A stretch of DNA of 64,000 bases from a bacterium (GCA_020444265.1 JAHLLH010000001.1:682001-746000); one strand, 5' to 3'. Shown: positions 17,570 to 28,423, numbered from the stretch's first letter. The notes: a model not told the origin generated them from the sequence alone. Made by a program: numbers and translations.

Positions 17570-18369
17570 GCTCCCCTGGTGGGGTGTGAAAGGTAACGGT
17601 CGAGAAAAACGGTTCCCGCCATGGCAACGTTCAGCGAATCTACCGGGCCAATTCGTTCAATCGCAACGGGCCTGTCGGCCATTTCTACATACTCCTGCTG
17701 GATGCCATGCGGCTCGTTCCCCAACACCAGTATCACCGGAGTATCCGGCTGATTCCGTACCACCTCGGTTGAACCGTCGACGACGGCGACATGCACCTGG
17801 GCACCCTGTTTTTGGGCATGTTTAAACGCCTGCCCAAGGTCGACCGGTTGGCAGACCTTCAGGTGGAGATGAGCTGCCATTGCAGCACGCAGCACTTTTG
17901 GGTTGTACAGTTCTGCTGTACCCTCACCCAGCCACACCTCACGAACGCCATAAAATGCGGCAGCACGCAATAAAGTACCGACATTCCCAGGATCTGCCAC
18001 CTGATCGAGAGCGAGAACCAAAGGATCTGCAAGCGGAATGGTTGGTTGAGCCGACCCTTCAGCCACCATCACAGCAATCACGGGGGGTGGTGTGTGCTGG
18101 TCACTGAGTCGCTTGTAGTCTGCGGCATTCAGAGCTGTAAGCGGAATGCCTGCCTCACGCATCTCCTCAACCAGGGCGTGCTCAGTAACCCTTTCCTCGA
18201 CGCGAGCATCGTGGACGACACCGAGAACCTGACCACCCTGCTTCCACGCATCATGAACTGCAGCTGTCCCCTCCAACAAGTACAAGCCGAGCTGCTGGCG
18301 GTACTTTTTCGATGTCAGCTTGTGCAAGGTGGACTTGCCAAGCGGCCAGGAAGGCAGGGATGGGGTCAC
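17566..18369 (-). CDS. TrmH/SpoU family RNA 2'-O-methyltransferase
   Basis: SPOUT-fold RNA ribose methylase of 267 residues. The three SpoU motifs are all present: DPGNVGTLLRAAAFYG (motif 1), ILVLGNEPHGI (motif 2) and DSLNVAMAGTVFLDRYL (motif 3). The N-terminal 'LTSKKYRQQLGLYLLEG' segment is typical of the SpoU_sub_bind region that presents the RNA. The start is a GTG at 18369 downstream of AAGGAA. Target (23S rRNA or tRNA) cannot be told from sequence. Confidence 0.92.
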   Translation of the reverse strand: MTPSLPSWPLGKSTLHKLTSKKYRQQLGLYLLEGTAAVHDAWKQGGQVLGVVHDARVEERVTEHALVEEMREAGIPLTALNAADYKRLSDQHTPPPVIAVMVAEGSAQPTIPLADPLVLALDQVADPGNVGTLLRAAAFYGVREVWLGEGTAELYNPKVLRAAMAAHLHLKVCQPVDLGQAFKHAQKQGAQVHVAVVDGSTEVVRNQPDTPVILVLGNEPHGIQQEYVEMADRPVAIERIGPVDSLNVAMAGTVFLDRYLSHPTRGA

Positions 18370-18540
18370 GGTTAGGTTTCCTTACTTAGCGATTCTTCAC
18401 ACACCCGGGCAAGGTACTGGATTTCCAAGGCGGGAAAAACAAGAAACCATCACAAATGCAAGGCTCGCAGGCGGACCCTCCGGCCCGTATCATTCTTCGG
18501 CTTCTCATTTGCTCTTCCGACCTGAACAGAATACGTTCCG

Positions 18541-19341
18541 TTGCCGGTTCAGGTTTCAAGGAGACAGACCATCCAGCTGTTACAGGACCTCGTCACCCCC
18601 CTGGCAATCCTGGTCGGACTCCTGATTGCCAATCGTCTCAGCAGCCTCACTCTGCCTGCGGCAGGCGTGGCCTGGCTTCTTGCAGTGTTGCTCTTGCTGG
18701 CAGCAGGGTTGAAACTGGTACTGATCGCATTCCTTTTCCTTGCCACCAGTTCTCTGTTTACACGTTGGCCTGGAAGGTCTTCTCAGCGCGACCATCCCAG
18801 ACGGACCCGGCAAGTTATTGCGAACGGCATTGTCGCAGGAATTTGCGCTCTTCTCGCCATTTTGCTGGACGAATCATTAATACTCCGTGGAATGATCGTG
18901 GGCTCTTTTGCCGCCGCCACTGCAGACACCTGGGCATCCGAATGGGGTGCAGGACTGGGAGGCCGTCCCCTTTCGCTCAGGAGCTTCAAGCTGACCAGGG
19001 CAGGAGAATCAGGTGCGATTTCGGTGACTGGAACGATTGCCACCCTCGCCGGCTCGGCTCTGATTGCTGCATCAGCGAAAGTTCTCGGGCTGATTCCGAC
19101 GGCTCATGTGCCTATCATCACCGTTGCAGGGTTCGCTGGCAGTCTGCTGGACAGCATGGCTGGCGCATGGTTACAGGCAGCCTGGAAAACAGCGGATGGC
19201 CAGGCCACGGAATCCCGTCCTGAATCAGGAGTTCTGATACGCGGGATTGGATGGATCGACAACGACATTGTAAATGTGATCGCAACCCTGACTGGTGCCC
19301 TTGTTGCGGGATCATTGATTGCCTATGTTCCGGTCGGTTAA
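18541..19341 (+). CDS. DUF92 family membrane protein
   Basis: About 256-266 residues with six or more membrane spans. Landmarks include VGSFAAATADTWASEWGAGL, ITVAGFAGSLLDSMAGAWLQ and GWIDNDIVNVIATLTGAL, matching the DUF92 family, which includes plant phytyl-phosphate kinase VTE6. The start is ambiguous. A TTG at 18541 has no good ribosome-binding site. An AAGGAG at 18558-18563 sits seven bases before an in-frame ATC at 18571, which would be a rare initiation codon. The M1-like peptidase follows 20 bp after the stop. Confidence 0.85.
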   Translation: MPVQVSRRQTIQLLQDLVTPLAILVGLLIANRLSSLTLPAAGVAWLLAVLLLLAAGLKLVLIAFLFLATSSLFTRWPGRSSQRDHPRRTRQVIANGIVAGICALLAILLDESLILRGMIVGSFAAATADTWASEWGAGLGGRPLSLRSFKLTRAGESGAISVTGTIATLAGSALIAASAKVLGLIPTAHVPIITVAGFAGSLLDSMAGAWLQAAWKTADGQATESRPESGVLIRGIGWIDNDIVNVIATLTGALVAGSLIAYVPVG

Positions 19342-19361
19342 TCAAGGAAGAGGAGACAGCC

Positions 19362-21515
19362 ATGGTGAGGAAGCTGGAGAGCTTCGCAGCGGTTGCAATA
19401 CTGACAGCTATGCTTTTGTTCACGGTCGGTTGTGGATCAGCCTCAGATGCGAACCGTTTGCCTTTCGGAACCATTGACACTGTCGAGATGGATCATATTC
19501 TTGATCCTGAAACCCACATCCTGACCTCCAAAGTCAGTCTCAGTTGGACCGATTCACCATCCGATACCTTCTTCTTCCTGCTGAACCGTCACCTTCTCAT
19601 CGAAGACTTTGACGTCGAGGGTGGAACTGCTGCTGAGCTATTGCAGTTGGGGGAAGGGGATCTGATTGGGCCCCGCCTCCTCTCACATACCGTCGATTCG
19701 CTGCATACGGATGACTACGGTCACCTTGCACTCCTCGCCCTGCCTATTTCAGGACGGAGTGACACTGTTAAAATTTCGATGTCCTATGCGGGTGAGATTT
19801 ACGATGACATTGAAGTACCCGAGTTTTCACGTTGGGCGATCGCCGATGAGACCACTGGTCTGATCGGTGAAAAGGGCGCCTTCCTGACACCAATGACAGG
19901 CTACTACCCTTCCACACCTGGAAAAGCACCACTCAGTATATTTACCACCACGATCCACTACCCGGAGAACTGGGAAGCCCTTGTCGAGGGAAACATTCTC
20001 AATAAGGGTGATGGAACCATCACCTTCGAAAGTGGACAGCGGATCGATGGTAGCTACCTGGTTGCCGGACCCTATGATTTGAATACGGTGGATGCGGACG
20101 GAATCGAAATAGCGATGTACTCCTACCCGCAGTCCGCAGACCTTGTTGACAAGTACCTGCAGTTTTCTACCCGCTACATATCGATGTATCAGGAGATGCT
20201 CGGTCCTTATGCTTTCGACAGGTTCAGCGTTGTGGAAAACTGGTTCCCCACCGGGTACGGTATGCCCAGCTTCACCCTGCTTGGGACCGATGTCCTCCGC
20301 CTCCCCTTCATCGTCTACACCAGCCTTGGGCATGAAATATGCCACAATTGGTGGGGGAACGGTGTGCTGGTCGATTATGAGACAGGAAACTGGTGCGAAG
20401 GTTTGACCACGTATTGCGCGGACTACCATTACAAAGTGCAGCGTGGGCCGGACGAAGCAAAGCAGTATCGTCTCGATGTTCTGCGTGATTACTCGGATTA
20501 TGTGATCCGTGGGGATGAACAGGACTTCCCTGTTCGCGACTTCACCTCCCGCACCACTGCGGGGACGCGTACCATCGGGTACGGCAAGGTGATGATGATC
20601 TTCCACATGATGGAAGAACGAATTGGCGAGGAAGCCTTCTGGACCAGCCTGCGTGACATCTACAATGAAAAGATGTTCCAGCGTGCGGACTGGACCGACT
20701 TTATGGATATGTTCGCCAAGCAGTCCGGAGAACGGTTCGATTGGTATGAGCGGCAGTGGGTGGACCGTGCTGGTGCCCCCCAGCTAGTGATCGAGAACCC
20801 GATGAAGTCGATGCGTGACGGTGGTCAGACTGCGATGATCGAGTTCGACCTCCGCCAGACCCAGGAAAGCGATCCCTTCGTGCTGGATGTCCCCATCCGG
20901 GTGCACTTTGCGAGTGATTCAGTCGCGGAGCACGTCTTGCGCGATGTACGAGGGAAGATGTACCATGCGCGCGTCGAGGTGGAAGGACAGCCAACCCGCG
21001 TCGAGGTCGATCCTGACTTCCATCTCTTCCGTGTCCTTGACATACGTGAAGCTCCAGCAACCTTGTCCGGCTTCTTCGCCGACGAGACACCTGTGGCTGT
21101 CGTTCCGTCAGGATCAAATGGAGCCATGTACCGAGCGTTCACGGAACAATTCCTGTCTCGCACAGGTGTTGAATATGTCGATGAAGCTGACTTCGATCCA
21201 TCAGCCCATGAGGGGCACGCGATCATTCGATTTGGGATGACAACCCAGATCGCGAATGCAAAAGTCGACATGGAATCGAACGGAGTCGACTTCAGTGGCG
21301 GAAACAGCGCGATAGTTGCCGCACACCGAAACAGCGAAACACCTGATCTAGTTCATCTGGATGTATATGGGGTGTCCGCGGAAGCATTGGCACCGATCGC
21401 ACGGAAATTGCCGCACTACGGAAAATACAGTTACCTGGCCTTCACGGCAGGTCAAAATATCGGGAAGGGCCAGTGGACAGTTACAAATTCACCGCTGGCA
21501 ATTGATCTTCCCTGA
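19362..21515 (+). CDS. M1-like metallopeptidase lipoprotein
   Basis: About 717 residues. The start MVRKLESFAAVAILTAML ends at a lipobox (TVGC), so it is a lipoprotein on the cell envelope. The zinc site is HEICHNWWGN at residues 324-333, with the third ligand Glu346 in NWCEGLTTY. The spacing after HExxH is 17 residues rather than the usual 18 of M1 aminopeptidases. The usual GAMEN exopeptidase motif is not obvious; GMPSF lies in the corresponding region. A beta-rich N-terminal domain precedes the protease. The ATG at 19362 follows GGAAGAGGAG. Confidence 0.87.
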   Translation: MVRKLESFAAVAILTAMLLFTVGCGSASDANRLPFGTIDTVEMDHILDPETHILTSKVSLSWTDSPSDTFFFLLNRHLLIEDFDVEGGTAAELLQLGEGDLIGPRLLSHTVDSLHTDDYGHLALLALPISGRSDTVKISMSYAGEIYDDIEVPEFSRWAIADETTGLIGEKGAFLTPMTGYYPSTPGKAPLSIFTTTIHYPENWEALVEGNILNKGDGTITFESGQRIDGSYLVAGPYDLNTVDADGIEIAMYSYPQSADLVDKYLQFSTRYISMYQEMLGPYAFDRFSVVENWFPTGYGMPSFTLLGTDVLRLPFIVYTSLGHEICHNWWGNGVLVDYETGNWCEGLTTYCADYHYKVQRGPDEAKQYRLDVLRDYSDYVIRGDEQDFPVRDFTSRTTAGTRTIGYGKVMMIFHMMEERIGEEAFWTSLRDIYNEKMFQRADWTDFMDMFAKQSGERFDWYERQWVDRAGAPQLVIENPMKSMRDGGQTAMIEFDLRQTQESDPFVLDVPIRVHFASDSVAEHVLRDVRGKMYHARVEVEGQPTRVEVDPDFHLFRVLDIREAPATLSGFFADETPVAVVPSGSNGAMYRAFTEQFLSRTGVEYVDEADFDPSAHEGHAIIRFGMTTQIANAKVDMESNGVDFSGGNSAIVAAHRNSETPDLVHLDVYGVSAEALAPIARKLPHYGKYSYLAFTAGQNIGKGQWTVTNSPLAIDLP

Positions 21516-21554
21516 CCAACTTGTAGGCTAAAACAGTTAGGTTTCGGAGTCTGG

Positions 21555-21929
21555 ATGAGGTACTGCCCGATCGATCTGATCGACTTCGATGATGAAGTTG
21601 ATGAGTGCACAGAATGTGGTGGACCGCTTGTCGAGGGGTCTGCACGTGAATCGTTCGAGGATGTCGGCGAGGAAGAATGGGTCGAACTGGATCCTCTTCC
21701 CGGGCTGGCCTATGCCAAGCTTGTAAAGGAAGCCCTCGAAGGAGAAGAAATCCCCTGCTACATTGAAGCCCTCCTTGCTGGTGGCGGCCTTGAAGCCGGG
21801 TACTACGGTACGCAGGCAACTGTGATGGTCCAGGACAGCAAGTTCGACGAGGCGCTGGAAATCCAGCAGGGCATGGCACCGCCGGATGATGATGATCTTC
21901 TGATCGATCCGGACGCTGATGACTTTTAA
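21555..21929 (+). CDS. Zinc-ribbon-like / DUF2007 domain protein
   Basis: A 124-residue acidic soluble protein. The first 22 residues hold a degenerate metal-binding pattern (CPIDLIDFDDEVDECTECGG). The following segment LAYAKLVKEALEGEEIPCYIE ... TQATVMVQDSKFDEALEIQQ matches the DUF2007 'putative signal transducing protein' fold. The tail DDDDLLIDPDADDF is very acidic. No catalytic motif. It sits between the M1-like peptidase and enolase with its own weak ribosome-binding site; function unknown. Confidence 0.78.
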   Translation: MRYCPIDLIDFDDEVDECTECGGPLVEGSARESFEDVGEEEWVELDPLPGLAYAKLVKEALEGEEIPCYIEALLAGGGLEAGYYGTQATVMVQDSKFDEALEIQQGMAPPDDDDLLIDPDADDF

Positions 21930-22054
21930 CGATCATCTGCTCCTGTCGGACTTATCCGGTGGGGTCAGATTTGTCGTACTTGAGATTACTCCGCCACTTT
22001 AAATGGTGGTGAACACAGTGTAAGTCTGCCCCGGTTAGCTGGGGTTATCGTTAG

Positions 22055-23341
<1,287 letters not shown>

Positions 23342-23344
23342 CAC

Positions 23345-23728
23345 TTGGCTTCGTCACACCATGACAGCTCGTTTGGTTCAAACTTGATCAACCGTCTCCG
23401 GCATCTCTTGATGCCGGGGCTTTTGTTGTTGTTTCTTGGGTTGTCGGTGTATTTGGTTTTTAATCGAGACAGTGGTCTTCTGCTCATCCTCGACCTGAAA
23501 GATGAACGTGACAGGCTGCAGCATGAAGTCGAACGGTTAAAGACAGAAAAAACAGAACTCGAACACCAGATTCAACGGTTGGAAGCGGTGGATCCAATGG
23601 TGATCGAGGAAGAAGCCCGCAGAAAAGGAATGGTACGTGAAGGCGAAGAAGTCTACCGCCTCAAGTACCAGGAACTGCCTGATTCGGGCAAGGTTGATAA
23701 ACGACCCCAAACACTTGAGGGCCGCTGA
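23345..23728 (+). CDS. FtsB/DivIC-like septum formation initiator
   Basis: A 127-residue bitopic membrane protein. One membrane span (LLMPGLLLLFLGLSVYLVF) is followed by a coiled coil (DERDRLQHEVERLKTEKTEL) and the short conserved tail segment EEEARRKGMVREGEEVYRL, as in FtsB/DivIC divisome proteins. The TTG start lies 3 bp after the enolase stop, and the next gene's ATG is 2 bp after its stop. Location next to eno is the classical ftsB position. Confidence 0.88.
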   Translation: MASSHHDSSFGSNLINRLRHLLMPGLLLLFLGLSVYLVFNRDSGLLLILDLKDERDRLQHEVERLKTEKTELEHQIQRLEAVDPMVIEEEARRKGMVREGEEVYRLKYQELPDSGKVDKRPQTLEGR

Positions 23729-23730
23729 CG

Positions 23731-24501
23731 ATGTCGTTTTACGATGAGCTCGGTGACAAGTACGACATGATGGTACGTTGGAAAACCCGCCTTGAACGAG
23801 AGGCGCCCTTCTTTCAGCGACTCTTTGTCGAAAACCGGATCAATCGTGTGCTGGACCTCGGCTGCGGCACGGGCCATCACTCTGAAATGTTCCACAAATG
23901 GGGATGCGAGGTTGTGGGTGTTGATTCTTCCCCGATGATGCTGGAAAAAGCCCAGGAACTTGTGGGCGAAGAGGATGATGGAACCTTGAGCTTTGTCCAG
24001 TCTGATTTCACCGATTTTCAACACCATGTCGAAGGGCAGTTTGATGCCATTATCTCGCTGGGCAACACTCTTCCCCATTTAAGCGGTGATGGTGATCTGG
24101 ACGCTGTTTTTCAGGCCATTCATCAGACCTTGCGTCCCGGTGGTGTCTTCGTATTCCAAGGTCGAAATTACGACCGCCTGCTGCAGACGCGTGAACGCTT
24201 CCTCCTCCCGACTACCCATCGACAGGCGGATAGCGAACAGATCTTTTTCCGTTTCAATGATTTTGAAGGTGATACTGTTCGCTTCAATGTGGTCCATTTT
24301 ACCAGAGTTGGCGAAGGTTGGATTCACGAAGTTTTCTCGACCGACCTTCGTCCCTGGAAACGAGACCAGATCAGCAACACACTGAAGAAGGTCGGTTTCC
24401 ATTCTCAAGATTTTTACGGCGATTTTTCTGGGACGCCGTTTGATGCGGAAACTTCGAGCGACCTGGTTGGTCTCGCCAGGAAGGCTCAGACAAAAGCCTG
24501 A
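23731..24501 (+). CDS. Class I SAM-dependent methyltransferase
   Basis: A 256-residue methyltransferase with motif I RVLDLGCGTGHHSEMF and the acidic residue in VVGVDSSPMMLEKA. The mid-region DAIISLGNTLPHL corresponds to motif IV. Substrate not identifiable. It is the last cistron of the enolase unit, before a strong terminator. It is the same length as the methyltransferase at 5232-6002 but clearly diverged from it. Confidence 0.9.
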   Translation: MSFYDELGDKYDMMVRWKTRLEREAPFFQRLFVENRINRVLDLGCGTGHHSEMFHKWGCEVVGVDSSPMMLEKAQELVGEEDDGTLSFVQSDFTDFQHHVEGQFDAIISLGNTLPHLSGDGDLDAVFQAIHQTLRPGGVFVFQGRNYDRLLQTRERFLLPTTHRQADSEQIFFRFNDFEGDTVRFNVVHFTRVGEGWIHEVFSTDLRPWKRDQISNTLKKVGFHSQDFYGDFSGTPFDAETSSDLVGLARKAQTKA

Positions 24502-24524
24502 GTGATCTTCACCAAGTAAATAAC

Positions 24525-24556
24525 AAAGCTCAGCAGATCTCTGCTGAGCTTTTTCT
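24525..24556. terminator. Strong bidirectional rho-independent terminator
   Basis: AAAGCTCAGCAG (24525-24536), loop ATCT, CTGCTGAGCTTT (24541-24552), running into TTTTTC on the plus strand. The A-run on the left arm makes it usable by the convergent minus-strand peptidase gene ending at 24576. Confidence 0.9.
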
Positions 24557-24575
24557 ATGAGGTTTGCTACAATCC

Positions 24576-25928
24576 TTAGCTTTGGAGGCTTTCCAACCCT
24601 TCTTCATCCGCCTGGACAACCACACTTCCGGGCAATGGCAACGGTGGTCCATAAAACTTATCCGAGGGGATGGAACCAGGGCGATTCATTGTTTTTGTCC
24701 AGGGTTCATACCACTCCTCGATGAAGCTGGCAAGCTGGGTGTCATCCAGCTTCTTCACCGGTGAGGTCTTGATGCTCTTGGGGTTGACTCGGCGGCCATT
24801 GGAGAAGACTTCGTAGTGCAAGTGGGGTCCGGTTGCATATCCGGTCATCCCCACTTCACCAATTTTCTGGCCCTGTTTGACACGTAAGCCTACTCGCATG
24901 CCGCTTGCGAAACGACGCATGTGGCCATAACGGGTCTCGTAGCCGTTCGGGTGGCGAATCTGGATCCAGTTGCCGTACCCCGGGTGGTTCCGCGCCACCT
25001 TGGTGATGACCCCATCGCCTGCTGCGAGAATCGGAGTGCCCATCGGTGCAGCGAGGTCCATGCCATTATGTTTGCGCCACTTCCCTGAAATGGGATGATA
25101 GCGGTTGCCGTAATTGCTGGTAACACGAACCGCGACACGATCCTCAAAGGGAATTTGCATCAGCGCGCGTCGATATGAAAAACCTTCCACATCAAAGAAA
25201 TCACCACCGGAGTGTGTTCCCTCAAGCGGTCCCCAAACCGCGGTAAACTCCCCGCGTTGCCCGAGGTATTCCGCCACCATCACTCTTCCATATCCTACCG
25301 CGCGGCCTTCATGCTGAATCTCTTCAACAATCATCCTGTAGCGGTCGCCAATCCGAGTTTCGGAATTGAAGTAGAACACATCACGGAAGACTGAGTAAAA
25401 GATCGCAGCGAGTTCCACCGACCCACCATTGTCAATGCAGGTCTGATAGAAAGAATTCTGAATGGTGCCTTCGTAGCGAACCAACAAGGTATCGAGTTGA
25501 GGTCTCTCAACCTGTGCAACAAAAAGCATCGGGCCGGTGCGATAAAGGGCTACCGACTCGAGCTTGGATGGTTCTTGAATAACCAACCTGGCCAAGCCAC
25601 GACGATCCAGCTCGAGATGCAGCCGTGTCCCAACCTGAATTCGGTCGAGGTCGACAAGGTGGCGAGCCACACCGGTGACCGCATTGACCTCGTCACGCGT
25701 CGCCCCCATATCGAGCAGTTTTGATGCGAGGTTGTCGCCCCAGGTCAACTGGCCAGTGCGCGAATCGTAGATAGTGAAGGTTGAATCTGCTGCATGAAGG
25801 GTGTCCGATAGATCAGACAGAGAAGATTCCGGGGCAGCACCGGATGGTCCCCCCTGGAGAGCAACAAACGAAAGTGTCGCCAGGGCCAGAAATATGGCGG
25901 CGACGAAAGTAAAATGCCGTCGTCTCAT
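24576..25928 (-). CDS. M23 family metallopeptidase (murein endopeptidase type)
   Basis: A 450-residue periplasmic cell-wall hydrolase. The N-terminus RRRHFTFVAAIFLALATLSF is a signal anchor or signal peptide. The middle holds an OapA/CsgB-like beta region (residues about 120-260). The C-terminal lysostaphin-type domain has H287 and D291 (KHNGMDLAAPMG) and the H369-L-H371 metal site in YATGPHLHYEVF. Domain order resembles MepM-type peptidoglycan DD-endopeptidases. It ends facing the shared terminator at 24525. Confidence 0.92.
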   Translation of the reverse strand: MRRRHFTFVAAIFLALATLSFVALQGGPSGAAPESSLSDLSDTLHAADSTFTIYDSRTGQLTWGDNLASKLLDMGATRDEVNAVTGVARHLVDLDRIQVGTRLHLELDRRGLARLVIQEPSKLESVALYRTGPMLFVAQVERPQLDTLLVRYEGTIQNSFYQTCIDNGGSVELAAIFYSVFRDVFYFNSETRIGDRYRMIVEEIQHEGRAVGYGRVMVAEYLGQRGEFTAVWGPLEGTHSGGDFFDVEGFSYRRALMQIPFEDRVAVRVTSNYGNRYHPISGKWRKHNGMDLAAPMGTPILAAGDGVITKVARNHPGYGNWIQIRHPNGYETRYGHMRRFASGMRVGLRVKQGQKIGEVGMTGYATGPHLHYEVFSNGRRVNPKSIKTSPVKKLDDTQLASFIEEWYEPWTKTMNRPGSIPSDKFYGPPLPLPGSVVVQADEEGLESLQS

Positions 25929-26151
25929 CGCGACATGGGTTCCTGTCTAAACTCCTGTGCTCGAGTTTTTGCGGCATTTCCTCCGGCCCGTGCGGGGCTT
26001 ACGGAGCGTCCTGTCCAACAATTCAATCGATTGATCCGGTAGTTCAAGTCGTTCACTCTTCAGGAGCTGATGTTTCCAGTTCAATCCGCACCAATATACC
26101 GATATCATCAAACGATATCCACAACATCACAAAAGAATCAATGTTTCAGGG

Positions 26152-26703
26152 TTACTCAACAACAATTACCCGATCCGGTACAACCCAAGCACCCCGGAAA
26201 CCCATTGCTTTGGCTTCCCCGGCCGCACGGTCTGCATCGGAACGGCGGGTGAAATCTCCCGCACGAACTTTGTAGTTAGGTGAATGGAAGGTAATGTAGA
26301 TGTTTTCAAATAGGGGCTTGGCCCTCAGTTCGATAGATCTAGCCTGTTCTTCGCTCATCACATTGGCGAGCTGTACACGGAACCCCTGGGTCCGTCGCGT
26401 ACGCCGAATCTCACCGGTGGCAGAATCAGCACTCGTGGTGGTCCTGGAGGGCTGGTAACGCGTCCCAATATCAAAGGTCGCAGGCATGGGTGGCTCAGGG
26501 GACCAGACGGGGATCCAGTCATCCGACGAGGTACGGTAGAGGTTAACATATTCCTGCTCTCGACCACGCTCGGATCGTGCTTTCCGACCACTCTCCTTTT
26601 TCACAGGAATGAGGACCGGAACTTGTGCACCAGCACTGTTCTGCCCCAGCCCGGGCAGAAGAAAGGACAGCACCAACAGCAGGATGAAAGAACGCGACTT
26701 CAA
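26152..26703 (-). CDS. SPOR domain-containing secreted protein
   Basis: A 183-residue protein with a signal peptide (FILLLVLSFLLPGLGQNSAGA), a basic low-complexity linker (ESGRKARSERGREQEY), and a C-terminal SPOR domain (about residues 104-183: GFRVQLANVMSEEQA ... NYKVRAGDFTRRSDAD). SPOR domains bind denuded septal peptidoglycan, so a cell-division or wall-remodelling location is likely. It starts 29 bp after the stop of the secreted metalloprotease gene and may be co-transcribed with it. Confidence 0.85.
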   Translation of the reverse strand: MKSRSFILLLVLSFLLPGLGQNSAGAQVPVLIPVKKESGRKARSERGREQEYVNLYRTSSDDWIPVWSPEPPMPATFDIGTRYQPSRTTTSADSATGEIRRTRRTQGFRVQLANVMSEEQARSIELRAKPLFENIYITFHSPNYKVRAGDFTRRSDADRAAGEAKAMGFRGAWVVPDRVIVVE

Positions 26704-26732
26704 GATGAAGACCTCAACTGTTTACCTCAACC

Positions 26733-28223
26733 TCATCGAATCAATATAATCCGTTGAGCAGCAGATGCTTTTCCCGCAACGGCCCGTAATATATACATAC
26801 CGGATGAGGATGCGCTCCCCGATATGTCCTGGCCATCCCATGAGAGCCGAGCGGTCCGTCCCGTACCTGTTGATACATCCCAGGTCGCCACTGCCTGCCC
26901 GAGAAGGTTGTAGATCGTTGCCTGCACCACCCCGGGACGATCCAGTTTCAGTGTCCAGTTGAAAACGCCATTCGACGGATTTGGCCATGCCGATTCCAGA
27001 GAAATCTGAGCTGGATCACCCGCACGTTCCGGTATTGCTTTCATGGTAACCGCTTGCCCGCTGGCATCAAGTGCGATTGCAGCCACCGCTGCCCAGGTTC
27101 CATTTACCACAGAGGTGTCGCCCTGTGGAAGTAACGACACAGTACTCCCGGAACGAACCATGCTAACCTGGGTAAACAAACCGGTTGAGCTGGTGGTCAC
27201 CTCCACCCGACCCTGCACCCCCCCCGGCAATACACCTGGAAGAATCCCCCACTCGCCAACCATTCCGCACCAACTCAAATCCCCACAGTTCCCCTCCGTC
27301 AAACCGAGTTCAGGGAACCATCGAGCATCCTCGAATCCAAATCCGGACACAGCGTTTCTCCCTGTCGCGATAAGTCGTGCCGCAAATTCTTGAGCGAGCA
27401 CTTCTGGCGTGTAGCCTACTTCGTTTGCCACTACGAGAAGGGTCTGGAAGGGATCCACATTCGTAGCAGCGAAACGGACCCATGCTTCGTGAATGACCGC
27501 ATCACCTGCCAGGTCGCTTATCGTAAGTGGAAGAATCGCGGAAGCGTATTCCCGCAAACCATTGAAGGTTCGAATGGAAAACTCAGGTGTATCAAAAAAG
27601 GCTGGCAAATAGTAGAGATAGTCATTGATCTCGGGGTAAACCTGCTCCTCCATCCAAGTGGAACTCCATTCATAAAAGTAGAGATGGAACGGGTTTAATC
27701 GCATGGCAAAATGGATCAGGTGAAAAAATTCATGCGCTGCTGTCACACGAAGACCGTTAATCCCGCGAGTAGCGTGTGCAGGATTGAAGTAGTCATTATC
27801 CAGTACGAGGTCAGCGTTTAATCCAATTCCAGACGCCGCAACTGGATCGGTATAACCGTAAAGTGCAGGCAGATCCATCAGGAAGACATGAACATAGCCA
27901 TCGACAGCTGGAACGGGTTCGGGATACCCCATGCTGTCCACTTCAATGGTCCAACAGTGGTCGAGAATGGCCTCCGCACTATCGAGAAATGTCTCGGTAA
28001 CTCGATCCTGACCATTTAAAGCATAGTGAAACATGAAGCGCCCCGATTGGGATGCACGAAGGAGAGGCAGGTCACGCGACACATGCTCCCCTTCTTTCCC
28101 TATCTGGATATGTTCCGATGTACCGCACTTTGCACCGAGAACATCGCCAGAAGGACGAAGCACAGCCATAAAAGCGATCAGAAGAAAAAGGTATTTGTGA
28201 AGCGGCTGTTTCACCGTGAGCAT
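26733..28223 (-). CDS. Secreted metalloprotease, MXAN_6640-like, with C-terminal sorting-type domain
   Basis: About 496 residues. The signal segment KYLFLLIAFMAVLRPSGDVLG is followed by a globular domain with a zinc-protease motif AAHEFFHLIHF (HEFFH at about 164-168) and a downstream STWMEEQVY glutamate. This pattern occurs in MXAN_6640-type putative metalloproteases. The C-terminal 85 residues (WPNPSNGVF ... ATIYNLLGQAVATWDVS ... MYILRAVAG) look like a FlgD/type IX secretion sorting domain. I chose the ATG at 28223, preceded by AGGGTGAA; an ATG at 28247 is also possible. Confidence 0.8.
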   Translation of the reverse strand: MLTVKQPLHKYLFLLIAFMAVLRPSGDVLGAKCGTSEHIQIGKEGEHVSRDLPLLRASQSGRFMFHYALNGQDRVTETFLDSAEAILDHCWTIEVDSMGYPEPVPAVDGYVHVFLMDLPALYGYTDPVAASGIGLNADLVLDNDYFNPAHATRGINGLRVTAAHEFFHLIHFAMRLNPFHLYFYEWSSTWMEEQVYPEINDYLYYLPAFFDTPEFSIRTFNGLREYASAILPLTISDLAGDAVIHEAWVRFAATNVDPFQTLLVVANEVGYTPEVLAQEFAARLIATGRNAVSGFGFEDARWFPELGLTEGNCGDLSWCGMVGEWGILPGVLPGGVQGRVEVTTSSTGLFTQVSMVRSGSTVSLLPQGDTSVVNGTWAAVAAIALDASGQAVTMKAIPERAGDPAQISLESAWPNPSNGVFNWTLKLDRPGVVQATIYNLLGQAVATWDVSTGTGRTARLSWDGQDISGSASSSGMYILRAVAGKASAAQRIILIR

Positions 28224-28423
28224 TTCACCCTGTTTAAAACCCCGCATAGATCCATCGATCTATCCAGATACGATTCGTTGCAAGAGTCGTACATGAGCAG
28301 AAATGAATCAGTCATTCTCCGGGAGACTAAGCTACCTGCAATCGAGCTGCACCAAGCTCATTATACTCACATTTTTACGGCAGATGCCCAAGGGACCACC
28401 CGAGGAGAGAAGGCGGACGATAG

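Noticed and set aside
18456-19223. Long open frame overlapping the DUF92 gene in another frame
   Set aside because: The translation is rich in Arg, Cys and Ser and matches no family; the DUF92 frame has clear membrane spans and motifs.
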